Shown: positions 24,056 through 32,365, counted from the first letter of the stretch. The stretch: DNA of 64,000 bases from Bacillota bacterium (GCA_021783135.1 JAJXUE010000005.1:44030-108029); one strand, 5' to 3'. Notes: generated from the sequence alone by a model not told the origin. Translations and numbers: made by a program.

Positions 24056-24796
24056 ATGGTTAAAAACATGAAAAAGGCTTTGTTATTGTTAGTGACAGTA
24101 TTGCTTGTCGCCCTCACCGGCTGCGCAGCCAAAGCGCCCACTGCGAGCCAGACTCCGGCAACAGGGTCAACGGCAGGACAAAATACTCAAACCAAAATGC
24201 AAACAGCCCCAAGCCAAGCAACCCCAAGCCAAGCAACCCCAAGCCAAGCAGCGCAAACCCGGGTAAGGTCGTGGAGTTCGCCTCCGCCGATGCAAATTGA
24301 CCCGACAAAGTCATATAGCGCGATTATTCACACTACCTATGGCGACATTACACTTAAATTGTTCGCGGCAGATGCGCCTAAAACGGTTAATAACTTCGTG
24401 TTCTTAGCTAAAAATCATTTCTACGATGGCTTAAAGTTCCATCGGGTAATTAAGAATTTTATGATTCAAACCGGTGATCCTAATGGAGACGGGTCGGGTG
24501 GTCCCGGCTATCAGTTTGCGGATGAATTGTCTAATAAACATAAGTATGAACCGGGAGTAGTTGCGATGGCAAATGCTGGACCGAACACTAATGGCAGCCA
24601 GTTTTTTATCGGTTCCGGACCTGATGTGGCAAGCTTAAATCAAAATCCTAACTATACAATTTTCGGTCAGGTTGTCAGCGGCATGAACGTGGTTGAAAAG
24701 ATTGCAGCGGTTCAGGTTGGCCCCAACTCCATGAATGAGCTTAGCTCTCCTTTGCAACCTGTTAATATGAAGTCGGTGGATATAATTGAAAAGTAG
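24056..24796 (+). CDS. Cyclophilin-type peptidyl-prolyl isomerase lipoprotein
   Basis: Lipid-anchored PPIase acting outside the membrane. Signal peptide with lipobox LTGC (Cys at about residue 23), then a Thr/Ser/Gln/Pro-rich linker with three copies of PSQAT (about 50-66). The cyclophilin domain covers about 80-246, with the catalytic Arg in FHRVIKNFMIQTGDP and core motif NTNGSQFFI. AGGAGGAAGG precedes ATG 24056. It probably helps fold exported proteins. The first methionine could also be the one at codon 5 (MKKALL). Confidence 0.94.
   Translation: MVKNMKKALLLLVTVLLVALTGCAAKAPTASQTPATGSTAGQNTQTKMQTAPSQATPSQATPSQAAQTRVRSWSSPPPMQIDPTKSYSAIIHTTYGDITLKLFAADAPKTVNNFVFLAKNHFYDGLKFHRVIKNFMIQTGDPNGDGSGGPGYQFADELSNKHKYEPGVVAMANAGPNTNGSQFFIGSGPDVASLNQNPNYTIFGQVVSGMNVVEKIAAVQVGPNSMNELSSPLQPVNMKSVDIIEK
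24207..24251 (+). repeat. Tandem repeat, 3 x 15 bp, in lipoprotein linker
   Basis: CCCCAAGCCAAGCAA occurs three times head to tail (the last copy 14 of 15 bases). It is in frame and encodes repeated PSQAT in the flexible linker, so copy-number change would alter linker length without a frameshift. Confidence 0.85.
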
Positions 24797-24801
24797 AGTT
24801 A

Positions 24802-24832
24802 AAAAGGGCTTGCTGGTTAGCAAGCCCTTTTC
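24802..24832 (+). terminator. Intrinsic terminator after cyclophilin gene
   Basis: AAAAGGGCTTGCT (24802-24814) pairs perfectly with AGCAAGCCCTTTT (24819-24831) around GGTT. Confidence 0.9.
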
Positions 24833-24926
24833 GGGGCTTCGCTGAGGCGAAAATCATGATTGGACTTGTTGGGGTAAATAATCTATAATTTTTATACGAA
24901 TATCGCTAGCAACGGAGATGTAATAG

Positions 24927-25394
24927 GTGGCTAATCTTAACATTGTATTGGTTGAACCTGAAATTCCGCCCAACACAGGCAATGTTGCCAGACTATGCGC
25001 CGTAACAGGGTGCGCACTGCATTTGGTTAAGCCGTTGGGATTTAGTATTGATGACAAGCAATTAAAGCGGGCAGGACTTGACTACTGGCACCTTTTAGAA
25101 ATTTATTATTACGAATGTTGGTCCGATTTTATAGCAAAACATGCGGCAGCTGAGATTTTTTTAGCGACAACTAAGGGTGGCAAGCTGTACCATCAGTTTG
25201 CTTATCCTGAGGGTTCCTATTTAATATTCGGTAAAGAAACTAAGGGTCTTGCACCGGAAATACTTGCGGCGATGCCTGACCGTTGCTGCCGCTTGCCGAT
25301 GCGTCAGGAAACCCGTTCCTTAAATCTGTCTAATGCGGTCTCGGTTATGGTATACGAAGCTTTACGCCAACAGGACTTTCCCGGACTAATTTAG
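24927..25394 (+). CDS. trmL: tRNA (cytidine/uridine-34 2'-O)-methyltransferase
   Basis: SPOUT-class methyltransferase that 2'-O-methylates the wobble base of tRNA-Leu. Recognised from VLVEPEIPPNTGNVARLCA at the N-terminus, ATTKGG and GKETKGLAPE in the middle, and the knot region LPMRQETRSLNLSNAVSVMVYEA, all classical TrmL/YibK features. At 155 aa it is full length. GTG 24927 follows GGAG with 9-nt spacing. It stands alone. Its known substrates include tRNA-Leu(CAA), the tRNA found at 52 kb here. Confidence 0.95.
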   Translation: MANLNIVLVEPEIPPNTGNVARLCAVTGCALHLVKPLGFSIDDKQLKRAGLDYWHLLEIYYYECWSDFIAKHAAAEIFLATTKGGKLYHQFAYPEGSYLIFGKETKGLAPEILAAMPDRCCRLPMRQETRSLNLSNAVSVMVYEALRQQDFPGLI

Positions 25395-25527
25395 GTGGCC
25401 TACTGCGGGAAGGACCAGGCCCTCTGTACGTTTTTACCAAGGACTGAAGCCTTATTGCTTAATCTAGTTTAATTTGATAAAGTAATAAGATGGTACTCCA
25501 ACTTTAGGGACTTTTGGAGTGAAAATT

Positions 25528-26583
25528 ATGTATATCGACTTTTTAAAGTATGCTATAACTGGACTTTTATTCACGTTAATCCTGACGCCCGGCGCAATGA
25601 TTGTTGCGCGTAAGGTTGGAGCAATTGATTACCCAAGTGAAAGAAGAGTACACAGTAAACCGACGCCGCGTTTAGGCGGGATCGCCCTGTATACTAGTTT
25701 TGTCGTTACTGTTTGCCTGTTTTTTAAATTGGACGCGCAAATTAAGGGTTTGTTTATAGGGTCAACATTGATTTTGGCGGTCGGCATTTACGATGATATT
25801 AAAGGCGTTAGACCTATAGTCAAATTATTGGGACAAGTTTGTGCAGCCTTGATTTTATTGCGTTTTGGCTATCAAATGACTGGTCTAAATTTGCCTTTGA
25901 TAGGATGGAAATATTTCGCGGCATGGGGCAGCGTTTGGGGTATGCTTTGGGGCGGCCTGTTTGTGGTGATTTGGGTTGTATCTTTGGTAAACACTGTAAA
26001 CATTACCGACGGTTTGGACGGGTTAGCTGCAGGTATTTGTGTTGAAGCGTGTTTGGTCTTACTTTGGTCGGCAGTCCAAATCCACCAGGTGCAAGCGGCT
26101 GGTCTAATGGCAGTTTTGACGGGGATTTGTTTGGGTTTTTTATTTTTCAACTTTAACCCAGCGAAGGTATTCATGGGTGATTCAGGCAGTATGTTTCTTG
26201 GCTTTGTGATTGCAGGGGTTTCAGTCAATGGCTTTCTCAAAACGCCGGTTTTGTTTGGCTTGGTCTTGCCCCTCTTGGCGTTGGGTATGCCGATTTTTGA
26301 CATGACCTTTGCGGTTGTCAGACGCAAGTGGCGTGGTCAACCCATAGCTTTGGCCGATCGGGGACATTTGCACCATAGGTTGCTTGATGCTGGTTTTACC
26401 CAACGCGAGGCGGTCTTGGTACTTTACTTACTTAGTGCTATTTTGGGGTGTGCCGCACTTTTTGCGAGCCGGGAAGAATGGCAGTGGGCTGTACTTCTGA
26501 CTTTGCTCGTAGCAGCTATCGTTACAGGCTTATTCATGTTTAAAAGCCATAAGGCAATTCTCCGCCGTTCCGGCAGCAAATAA
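25528..26583 (+). CDS. WecA/TagO-like undecaprenyl-P sugar-1-P transferase
   Basis: Integral membrane enzyme of the MraY/WecA/TagO family that loads GlcNAc-1-phosphate onto undecaprenyl phosphate, the first step of teichoic-acid or other wall-polymer assembly. About ten TM segments. Catalytic loops: GIYDDIKGVRP, NITDGLDGLAAG, FMGDSGSMFLG and the His-rich DRGHLHHRLLDAG, which marks the WecA/TagO rather than the MraY branch. The ATG at 25528 fits TTGGAG better than the GTG at 25519. Downstream: a terminator, then a GH18 gene. The wall polymer made is unknown. Confidence 0.93.
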   Translation: MYIDFLKYAITGLLFTLILTPGAMIVARKVGAIDYPSERRVHSKPTPRLGGIALYTSFVVTVCLFFKLDAQIKGLFIGSTLILAVGIYDDIKGVRPIVKLLGQVCAALILLRFGYQMTGLNLPLIGWKYFAAWGSVWGMLWGGLFVVIWVVSLVNTVNITDGLDGLAAGICVEACLVLLWSAVQIHQVQAAGLMAVLTGICLGFLFFNFNPAKVFMGDSGSMFLGFVIAGVSVNGFLKTPVLFGLVLPLLALGMPIFDMTFAVVRRKWRGQPIALADRGHLHHRLLDAGFTQREAVLVLYLLSAILGCAALFASREEWQWAVLLTLLVAAIVTGLFMFKSHKAILRRSGSK

Positions 26584-26598
26584 TCCTACCGTTCCGCT

Positions 26599-26630
26599 AC
26601 CCTGGATGCAGATATCCGGGGTTATTTTTT
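26599..26630 (+). terminator. Intrinsic terminator after wecA/tagO-like gene
   Basis: ACCCTGGAT (26599-26607) pairs with ATCCGGGGT (26614-26622, one G-T wobble), followed by TATTTTTTT. Confidence 0.85.
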
Positions 26631-26634
26631 TGTG

Positions 26635-26679
26635 CCCCCCAAGGAATATGGCAGCAAAGCTGCATAAAATATTGGGGGG
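26635..26679 (+). promoter_or_regulatory. Hairpin that may hide the GH18 ribosome site
   Basis: CCCCCCAA (26635-26642) can pair with TTGGGGGG (26672-26679), with an inner GCAGC/GCTGC stem (26651-26655 with 26659-26663) around AAA. The G-run is the only Shine-Dalgarno-like sequence in front of the GH18 start, so the stem would mask it. Confidence 0.5.
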
Positions 26680-26689
26680 GATGCACAGA

Positions 26690-27661
26690 ATGGAGGTATT
26701 AAGTTTTTTGTCTGTGCCCGGAAGTAAGCGCGGTTTAAGTATGTTCCAAACCTACCATCAAGGGCTTACCTACGTGGCTCTGTTTCATTACGCAGTTGAT
26801 GCCAACGGACAAATTAACGGATTGCCCGACCAAAGTTTGATCAATCAGGCCCACGCCTATGGCGTTGGAGTTTTATTAGTGCTATCGAATTTTGTGGGCA
26901 CTCAGTTTAACCCCTATATTATGCGCACTATCCTGCGGTATGAGGATGTGCAAGAACGGCTTTTAGGTAATTTGCTTACATTGCTGCAAACCTATAATTT
27001 GGATGGGGTCAATTTAGATTTGGAAAATATGTTTGCCGCCGACCGCACCCTTTTTTCCAAATTTGTGACGAAATTAGCCGGACGCGTGAGGCGGTTAGGT
27101 AAACTTGTGACAATTTCTGTCCCGGCTAAACTACAAGACGAGCCAGAAGCACACTGGCGGGGGGCCTTTGATTATGCGGCGATCAGCCAAGCAGTGGACA
27201 GGGTGGTTTTAATGACCTATGAGGAACATTGGGCGGCAAGCCAGCCGGGTCCAGTGGCATCCATACCTTGGGTAAATGGGGTACTTGTCTATGCAACCGG
27301 CAAAATCAATCCAGCCAAGCTTTTACTCGGAATACCTCTGTATGGGTATGACTGGCCATTGAATCAGACGCCGGGAAAAAGTGTTACTTACACACAGGCC
27401 GGGATGCTGGCGGCGCAATATGGTGCAAAAATCCAGTGGGATGGTGTGATGCAGTCGCCACACTTTACATACACTGACACCCAAGGCACGGTACACCATG
27501 TTTGGTATGAAAATGTCAGTAGTGTGCAAGCCAAGGTGGCTTTGGGCCAGAGATATGGCATAAGTGGGATTGCGGTTTGGGATATGAAGCTAAGTTTTCC
27601 GCAGTTTTGGCAGTACATCATTGGTAATATTGTCGTTATAAAGCCACAACTTAACCCATAA
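26690..27661 (+). CDS. GH18-family glycoside hydrolase (YaaH-like)
   Basis: TIM-barrel hydrolase of family GH18. The catalytic motif DGVNLDLENM contains the expected D-x-x-D-x-D-x-E. VDRVVLMTYEEHW and LLLGIPLYGYDW are typical of the spore peptidoglycan hydrolase/YaaH-YdhD subgroup, and the C-terminus ends in GISGIAVWDM. No LysM repeats or signal peptide are seen, so targeting is unclear; it may be loaded onto the spore. Start chosen at ATG 26690 because the poly-G site (26674-26680) is 9 nt upstream; ATG 26681 touches the site. An upstream hairpin may control translation. Confidence 0.88.
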   Translation: MEVLSFLSVPGSKRGLSMFQTYHQGLTYVALFHYAVDANGQINGLPDQSLINQAHAYGVGVLLVLSNFVGTQFNPYIMRTILRYEDVQERLLGNLLTLLQTYNLDGVNLDLENMFAADRTLFSKFVTKLAGRVRRLGKLVTISVPAKLQDEPEAHWRGAFDYAAISQAVDRVVLMTYEEHWAASQPGPVASIPWVNGVLVYATGKINPAKLLLGIPLYGYDWPLNQTPGKSVTYTQAGMLAAQYGAKIQWDGVMQSPHFTYTDTQGTVHHVWYENVSSVQAKVALGQRYGISGIAVWDMKLSFPQFWQYIIGNIVVIKPQLNP

Positions 27662-27666
27662 AAATG

Positions 27667-27699
27667 CCTCTTTGCGACTGACAAAGGGGTTTATTTTTT
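27667..27699 (+). terminator. Intrinsic terminator after GH18 gene
   Basis: CCTCTTTG (27667-27674) pairs with CAAAGGGG (27682-27689, one wobble), followed by a T-rich tail. Confidence 0.82.
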
Positions 27700-27749
27700 G
27701 GTTGTTCGGGTAATCATAAATGGTGACAATATTGGATGAGGTGATGGCT

Positions 27750-27911
27750 ATGACTGTTAAGATTTGCTTGAGCCATTGTATCCACTGGGCTGGTGGTCGT
27801 TGTAGGCTAGAGCATGCGCTGCGTGATGCTCTGGGTCAGCCCGAGTGTCCCCATTTTGACCAGCGTGTCGCCAGTCACAACCCAACTAACATGCACACTG
27901 AATTGCCCTAA
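27750..27911 (+). CDS. Cys/His microprotein, 53 aa, unknown
   Basis: Not recognised. Four cysteines at 6, 10, 18 and 33 and His at 9, 12, 22 and 35 suggest a small zinc-binding fold. AGGTGA (27739-27744) points to ATG 27750; an upstream ATG 27744 and the in-frame 27720 start overlap or precede that site. It lies directly upstream of the SASP-like gene with a 30-bp gap, so a sporulation role is possible. It does not match anti-TRAP, which has CxxCxGxG repeats. Confidence 0.65.
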   Translation: MTVKICLSHCIHWAGGRCRLEHALRDALGQPECPHFDQRVASHNPTNMHTELP

Positions 27912-27941
27912 ACCATGAGCACAAGTGAAGGAGGGTGAATT

Positions 27942-28184
27942 TTGCCAAGGCAAGAAGCAGGACCTAAACTAGAGGGAAAGAAAAAGGCCGCGCAAAAGAC
28001 CAGACCCAAAAAGGTTGACCCCTTAGAACCGCTTAAGCTAGAAATTGCCGCAGAGTTGGGCTTGAGCGAGAAAGTCAAAAATAGCGGTTGGGACTCACTC
28101 AGTGCACGGGAAGCAGGTAAAATAGGTGGACATATGACCCAAAGGTTAAAGTCTGTCCGCCCCAATAAACCTGATTTGCCGTAA
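27942..28184 (+). CDS. Small acid-soluble spore protein, alpha/beta-like (SspF-type)
   Basis: DNA-binding spore protein of 80 aa. A basic N-terminal arm (residues 1-28) precedes a core with LKLEIAAELGLSEKVK and SAREAGKIGGHMTQRL, which matches the two helices of alpha/beta SASP and SspF-like relatives. The LEIA segment corresponds to the place where the germination protease GPR normally cuts. GGAGGGTGA (27930-27938) sets TTG 27942 as the start. This is direct evidence for endospore formation. Expression would be expected in the forespore, though no sigma-G promoter was identified. Confidence 0.85.
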   Translation: MPRQEAGPKLEGKKKAAQKTRPKKVDPLEPLKLEIAAELGLSEKVKNSGWDSLSAREAGKIGGHMTQRLKSVRPNKPDLP

Positions 28185-28214
28185 AATGATAGTAGTTTTT
28201 TTGTAAATGCATGC

Positions 28215-28235
28215 GGCCCACACGGGCCATTTTTC
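28215..28235 (+). terminator. Intrinsic terminator after SASP-like gene
   Basis: GGCCC (28215-28219) and GGGCC (28224-28228) form a short stem around ACAC, then ATTTTTC. Confidence 0.72.
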
Positions 28236-28338
28236 TTACCCCAAATTTAAAATACCTGGCAAACGGCGGGCTCTTCTGGTAAAATATAAAAGGTTATAAT
28301 ACTTTGCCCGTGTTATGGGACAGTGGGGAGAAAGTCCG

Positions 28339-29640
28339 TTGAGCCAAACAAAACACCAACAAATTCTTAAGTTTATTGAAGATTTGGCAATTGGCAGTAA
28401 GGTATCGGTAAGGTTTATTGCTAAGGCGCTGGAAGTAAGTGAAGGAACAGCATATCGCGCGATCAAGGAAGCGGAAGCTAAAGGCTTTGTCCGTTCCATT
28501 CCTAAAGTAGGTACAATTCGCATTGAGGGAACCAAGGAACGCCAGATAGAGGATTTGTCGTTAAGTGAGGTTGCGCAGATTGTTGAGGGAATAGTTATCT
28601 GCGGTCAGCAACATTTGCAAGTGCAACCAACCAAATTTATCATCGGCGCCATGGAACTTGACGCGATGGAGCGCTACCTGGAGAAAGGCTGCTTGTTTAT
28701 CGTAGGCAATCGCATTGATGCACAATTACTAGCCTTGTCCAGGGGAGCTTCGTTGTTGATCACAGGAGGACTGGAACCTAACCCTAACGTGGTTGCACAG
28801 GCCAAAGAGCTGGACTTGGTTATCTTACAGGCTCCGTATGACACTTTTGCCGTAACTTCAATGATTAATCGCGCCATTTATGATCGCTTGATAGCTAAAG
28901 AGTTAGTTTTGGTTGAGGACATTATGGTCACTGATGTTAACTTTTTATGCGACACTGCCTGTATCAGCGATTGGCAGAAACTCTCGGCGGAAACTGAGCA
29001 TAGCCGTTTCCCAGTGGTAAATGCTGAGCACAAGGTTGTGGGCATGGTCAATGCCTTGGATGTGGCCAGCAAGGATGCGACAACACCAATTGTGGAAGTA
29101 ATGAATGCCAAGCCTTTTATGGTTGGTAAAGAAGATGCTGTTAGCCATGTTGCGCGGGTAATGCTGTGGGAAGGCTGGGAAGTCGCTGTAGTAGTTGAGG
29201 ACGGTAGCCTGATTGGCATGCTTGGTTTACAGGATCTACTTGAAGCCTTTCAACAGGTACAAAAACAGCCGCAGTTTGGCGAGACGGTCGATAACCTTAT
29301 TTTAAGCGGGTTTAGATATGTGGAGGATGACGCTGCGGATACCGCCATTGAAGGTGAAATAACCCAATTTATGACGAGTGAATTTAACAGTGCAAGTCCG
29401 GGTGTATTAGTTACGGTGCTCAACATGGCAGCTTACATTGCCATGCGCAAGCAACATCGTCTGGATGCTATTACCGAGAATTTCGTCCTCTACCAATTTG
29501 AACCTGTGCCAATTGGCACTACGATACGAGTTGTGGCAAGGATTGTATCTGTATCTAAAAAGAATTGCCATGTTGACTTAGAGATGACGGATGGAGACAA
29601 AATTGTCGCTAAAGCAATGTTTACTTCGCGGATGAGTTAG
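28339..29640 (+). CDS. ytoI: YtoI-like DRTGG/CBS/hotdog regulator
   Basis: Multidomain cytoplasmic protein of 433 aa, present across Firmicutes. Domains in order: winged helix (VRFIAKALEVSEGTAYRAIKEAE, 20-70), DRTGG domain (LQVQPTKFIIGAME and GASLLITGGLEP, about 100-190), two CBS repeats (about 205-315, FPVVNAEHKVVGMVNALD) and a C-terminal hotdog thioesterase-like fold (about 330-433). It resembles Bacillus subtilis YtoI. CBS domains usually bind adenosine nucleotides. GGGGAG 8 nt upstream favours TTG 28339 rather than the ATG at 28315. Its targets are unknown. Confidence 0.93.
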   Translation: MSQTKHQQILKFIEDLAIGSKVSVRFIAKALEVSEGTAYRAIKEAEAKGFVRSIPKVGTIRIEGTKERQIEDLSLSEVAQIVEGIVICGQQHLQVQPTKFIIGAMELDAMERYLEKGCLFIVGNRIDAQLLALSRGASLLITGGLEPNPNVVAQAKELDLVILQAPYDTFAVTSMINRAIYDRLIAKELVLVEDIMVTDVNFLCDTACISDWQKLSAETEHSRFPVVNAEHKVVGMVNALDVASKDATTPIVEVMNAKPFMVGKEDAVSHVARVMLWEGWEVAVVVEDGSLIGMLGLQDLLEAFQQVQKQPQFGETVDNLILSGFRYVEDDAADTAIEGEITQFMTSEFNSASPGVLVTVLNMAAYIAMRKQHRLDAITENFVLYQFEPVPIGTTIRVVARIVSVSKKNCHVDLEMTDGDKIVAKAMFTSRMS

Positions 29641-29651
29641 CAAATTAGACC

Positions 29652-29679
29652 TTGACAAACTGCTTATATTTGGTATTAT
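29652..29679 (+). promoter_or_regulatory. Promoter of glycyl-tRNA synthetase transcript
   Basis: TTGACA at 29652-29657 and TATTAT at 29674-29679 with 16-bp spacing and an upstream TG (TTTGG). It directly precedes the T-box leader. Confidence 0.8.
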
Positions 29680-29685
29680 TTTGTT

Positions 29686-29890
29686 ACTTATAACAAATGC
29701 AAACTGGTGCAGTGAAGAGAAACAGTAGCTAAAGTATCTAAGCATAGCGAGTCGGCGCAGGTGGAAGGCCGGTATTGGATTTTGGTGAAGGCGTCTTGGA
29801 GTACCACTTATGAGAGGGCCTATGGGCCAATAAGGGTGGAACCGCGGAAGAATACCTTTCGTCCCTTGCGGGGATGAAGGGTATTTATTT
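29686..29890 (+). ncRNA. T-box riboswitch (Gly), transcriptional
   Basis: Leader that reads tRNA charging. The T-box sequence AGGGTGGAACCGCGG is at 29833-29847. The AGCGAGTCGG and GGTG elements of stem I/II lie near 29747-29765. The specifier is read as GGC at 29790-29792, inside GAAGGCGTC, matching glycine and the downstream gene. The terminator stem is 29851-29865 with 29870-29885, followed by TTATTTTATTTTT. Uncharged tRNA-Gly would stabilise the antiterminator and let the synthetase be expressed. Confidence 0.93.
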
Positions 29891-29912
29891 TATTTTTAGG
29901 GGGTTTTTGTAA

Positions 29913-31304
29913 ATGGCAGTTGAAAAGACCATGGAGAAGATTGTTTCTTTAGCGAAAAGACGCGGCTATATTTTCCCGGGCTCGGAGATTTACGGCGGGT
30001 TGGCGAATACTTGGGATTATGGACCTTTAGGTGTTGAGTTCAAAAATAACGTTAAGCGAGCTTGGTGGAAAAAGTTCATCCAAGAGTCACCGTACAATGT
30101 CGGGGTTGATTGTTCAATTTTGATGAACCCGCAGGTATGGGTTGCTTCCGGTCATGTAGGAGGCTTTAGTGACCCCTTAATGGACTGCAAGGAATGTAAA
30201 GCAAGGTTTCGCGCGGATAAGCTGATTGAAGACTTTATGCGGCAGACCGGCGAACTCAATCCTTTGGTGGATGGCTGGGATAACGCCAAGATGTTGACGT
30301 ATATTCAGACCAATACCATCAAATGTCCTGATTGTGGTGCGCATAATTTCACGGACATCAGGCAGTTCAATCTAATGTTTAAAACCTACCAAGGGGTTAC
30401 CGAGGACTCCAAAGCACAAGTTTTCCTGCGACCGGAAACTGCGCAGGGCATCTTTGTCAACTTTAAAAATGTGTTGGGAACTTCCCGCAAAAAATTGCCG
30501 TTTGGTATCGGTCAAATCGGCAAATCATTTCGGAATGAGATTACCCCGGGCAACTTCACCTTCCGCACGCGGGAATTTGAACAAATGGAATTAGAGTTTT
30601 TCTGTAAGCCGGGCGATGACCTGGAATGGTTTAAGTTTTGGAAGGGGTATTGCCATGAGTGGCTGCGTAGCCTGGGCTTGACGGATGGTAAAATCCGTTT
30701 GCGTGATCATGCTGCAGAAGAACTTTCACATTACAGCAATGCCACAACCGACATCGAATACGAATTCCCCTTTGGCTGGGGTGAACTATGGGGCATTGCC
30801 AGCCGGACCGACTTTGATCTTAAGCAGCATATTGAGCATTCTGGCGAAGATCTCTCCTATTTCGATCCGCAAACAAATGAAAAGTATGTTCCTTACTGTA
30901 TTGAACCTTCTGTGGGTGCCGATCGTGTAGCCCTTGCGTTCCTCGTCGATGCTTATATGGAGGAAGAACTTGAGGAAGGCGATATTAGGGTGGTAATGCG
31001 CTTACATCCGGCGCTGGCGCCTTTTAAAGCAGCTATCTTACCCTTATCAAAGAAACTTGCTGACGGTGCTAATAAGGTCTATGCTATGTTGGCAAAAAAA
31101 TTCACAGTTGATTATGACGAAACCGGTAGTATCGGCAAACGCTATCGCCGTCAGGACGAGATTGGCACACCGTTTTGTATCACCTATGATTTTGATTCGG
31201 AAACTGACAATAGTGTGACCGTGAGGGACAGGGATTCAATGCAGCAAGTGCGCCTCCCAATTGCCGAATTAGTCCGCTACATTGAGGAGCGGATTGAGTT
31301 CTAG
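29913..31304 (+). CDS. glyS: Glycyl-tRNA synthetase, alpha2 type
   Basis: Class II aminoacyl-tRNA synthetase charging tRNA-Gly. Bacterial GlyRS is either alpha2 or alpha2beta2; this 463-residue protein is the single-chain form. Key segments: [11 protein letters not shown] and [29 protein letters not shown] early, motif 2 in [28 protein letters not shown] (near 205-235), and motif 3 in [15 protein letters not shown]. The anticodon-binding domain occupies about 360-463. AGGGGG lies before ATG 29913. It is controlled by the T-box leader directly upstream. Confidence 0.96.
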   Translation: MAVEKTMEKIVSLAKRRGYIFPGSEIYGGLANTWDYGPLGVEFKNNVKRAWWKKFIQESPYNVGVDCSILMNPQVWVASGHVGGFSDPLMDCKECKARFRADKLIEDFMRQTGELNPLVDGWDNAKMLTYIQTNTIKCPDCGAHNFTDIRQFNLMFKTYQGVTEDSKAQVFLRPETAQGIFVNFKNVLGTSRKKLPFGIGQIGKSFRNEITPGNFTFRTREFEQMELEFFCKPGDDLEWFKFWKGYCHEWLRSLGLTDGKIRLRDHAAEELSHYSNATTDIEYEFPFGWGELWGIASRTDFDLKQHIEHSGEDLSYFDPQTNEKYVPYCIEPSVGADRVALAFLVDAYMEEELEEGDIRVVMRLHPALAPFKAAILPLSKKLADGANKVYAMLAKKFTVDYDETGSIGKRYRRQDEIGTPFCITYDFDSETDNSVTVRDRDSMQQVRLPIAELVRYIEERIEF

Positions 31305-31313
31305 TTCCTGCTG

Positions 31314-31350
31314 AACTACACCCCGACTAAATTGAGGTGTAGTTTTTTTT
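31314..31350 (+). terminator. Intrinsic terminator after glyS
   Basis: AACTACACC (31314-31322) pairs with GGTGTAGTT (31335-31343), followed by eight T. Confidence 0.93.
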
Positions 31351-31423
31351 ACGCAAGTGGCATTACAGTCGGGTTAAAGCGTTGTATACTAAGGGCAGTA
31401 TGGAGTAAGAGGAATGTGGCGAT

Positions 31424-32080
31424 GTGAAAATGGATACAAGCTCAATTGATCTTTTTCCCTTTTTACAGGGTGTAGAGTTTTTAGGGTATGATTTAGCCCC
31501 AGTAAAGTTAAGTGCAGGGGCATGTGCTTTCTGCGAAGGAAGTGCCAGCGCCTCAATTCCCTTGTTACTTAAAGGTACGATCAAGGTAATGAAAACGGCC
31601 AAGTCTGGGCGAGAAGTTTTGCTCTATCGCGTCAAACCGGGTCAAACCTGTATAATTATGCTTTCCAGTGCCTTGGGGGACATTCCTTATCCTGCTACTG
31701 CCATCGTTGAGCAGGATGTGGAGACTTTAATGATCCCAGTGGAGCTGTATCAACACTGGCTTAAACATAACGCTGCGGTTCAGAGTTTTACGTATCAAAG
31801 TCTCGCCCTACGCCTCAGTAGTGTTATGGCCCTTGTGGAAGAAATAGTCTTCAAGCGGATAGACATCCGCCTGATGCGTTTTTTGTTAGAGCATACCTCT
31901 GACAGGCAGGCTGTACTTTATCTTACCCATGAAGAATTGGCGGCTGAACTTGGCACCGCGCGTGAGGTGGTTAGCCGTTTGCTGAAAAACATGGAAGGCG
32001 AGCATTTATTGACTCTGGCGCGAGGTAAGATTATGCTTATTAAGCGAGACGATATAGCTAAAATATTGCAAAATCAGTGA
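31424..32080 (+). CDS. Crp/Fnr-family transcriptional regulator
   Basis: Effector-binding transcription factor of 218 aa. Beta-roll domain over about residues 20-125, central dimer helix, then a winged helix with THEELAAELGTAREVVSRLLKNME (recognition helix near 180-192). Two cysteines in CAFC (34 and 37), plus TCIIML, hint at a redox or metal effector instead of cAMP; this is inference. The start is GTG 31424 or ATG 31430, and the ribosome site is weak. An upstream TATACT at 31385-31390 with ATTACA at 31362 may be its promoter. Followed by a DUF2892 membrane gene. Confidence 0.9.
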   Translation: MKMDTSSIDLFPFLQGVEFLGYDLAPVKLSAGACAFCEGSASASIPLLLKGTIKVMKTAKSGREVLLYRVKPGQTCIIMLSSALGDIPYPATAIVEQDVETLMIPVELYQHWLKHNAAVQSFTYQSLALRLSSVMALVEEIVFKRIDIRLMRFLLEHTSDRQAVLYLTHEELAAELGTAREVVSRLLKNMEGEHLLTLARGKIMLIKRDDIAKILQNQ

Positions 32081-32108
32081 CTTTGTGACTTAGTCACTGA
32101 TTTTTTCT
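32071..32108 (+). terminator. Terminator overlapping the Crp/Fnr gene stop
   Basis: AAATCAGTGACT (32071-32082) pairs with AGTCACTGATTT (32092-32103) and ends in six T. The stop codon lies in the left arm. Confidence 0.85.
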
Positions 32109-32167
32109 ATCTGCAGGTGTAAGATGTGCCTAATAACAATTCATGGTGGCGCAAAGGAGGAAGTACG

Positions 32168-32365
32168 ATGAAGGTGAATGAAGGAAGTCTGGAGCGAGTA
32201 ATCCGTTTTATCGTTGGCGTAGTTGTTTTAAGTCTTTGGTTTGTTTTGTCGGGTAATGCCAAATATTTTGCTCTGTTAGGGCTGATTCCACTCTTGACCG
32301 GCCTAATGGGTTTTTGCCCCCTATACGCTCTATTTGGCTTTAGCACGACCGGAAAAAATAACTAA
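32168..32365 (+). CDS. DUF2892 (YgaP-like TM) membrane protein
   Basis: Inner-membrane protein of 65 aa with two hydrophobic segments, of the DUF2892 family that also forms the membrane part of YgaP. Features: N-terminal EGSLERVIRFIVGVVVL, then LLGLIPLLTGLMGFCPLYALFG with the conserved Cys. AAAGGAGG (32154-32161) fixes ATG 32168. Crp/Fnr regulator genes are often next to DUF2892 genes, so it is a candidate regulon member. Function of the family is unknown; a link with sulfur or nitrosative chemistry is only an idea. Confidence 0.88.
   Translation: MKVNEGSLERVIRFIVGVVVLSLWFVLSGNAKYFALLGLIPLLTGLMGFCPLYALFGFSTTGKNN

Noticed and set aside
27323..27684. Minus-strand frames overlapping the GH18 gene
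   Set aside because: They share codons with a confident enzyme and have no ribosome sites.
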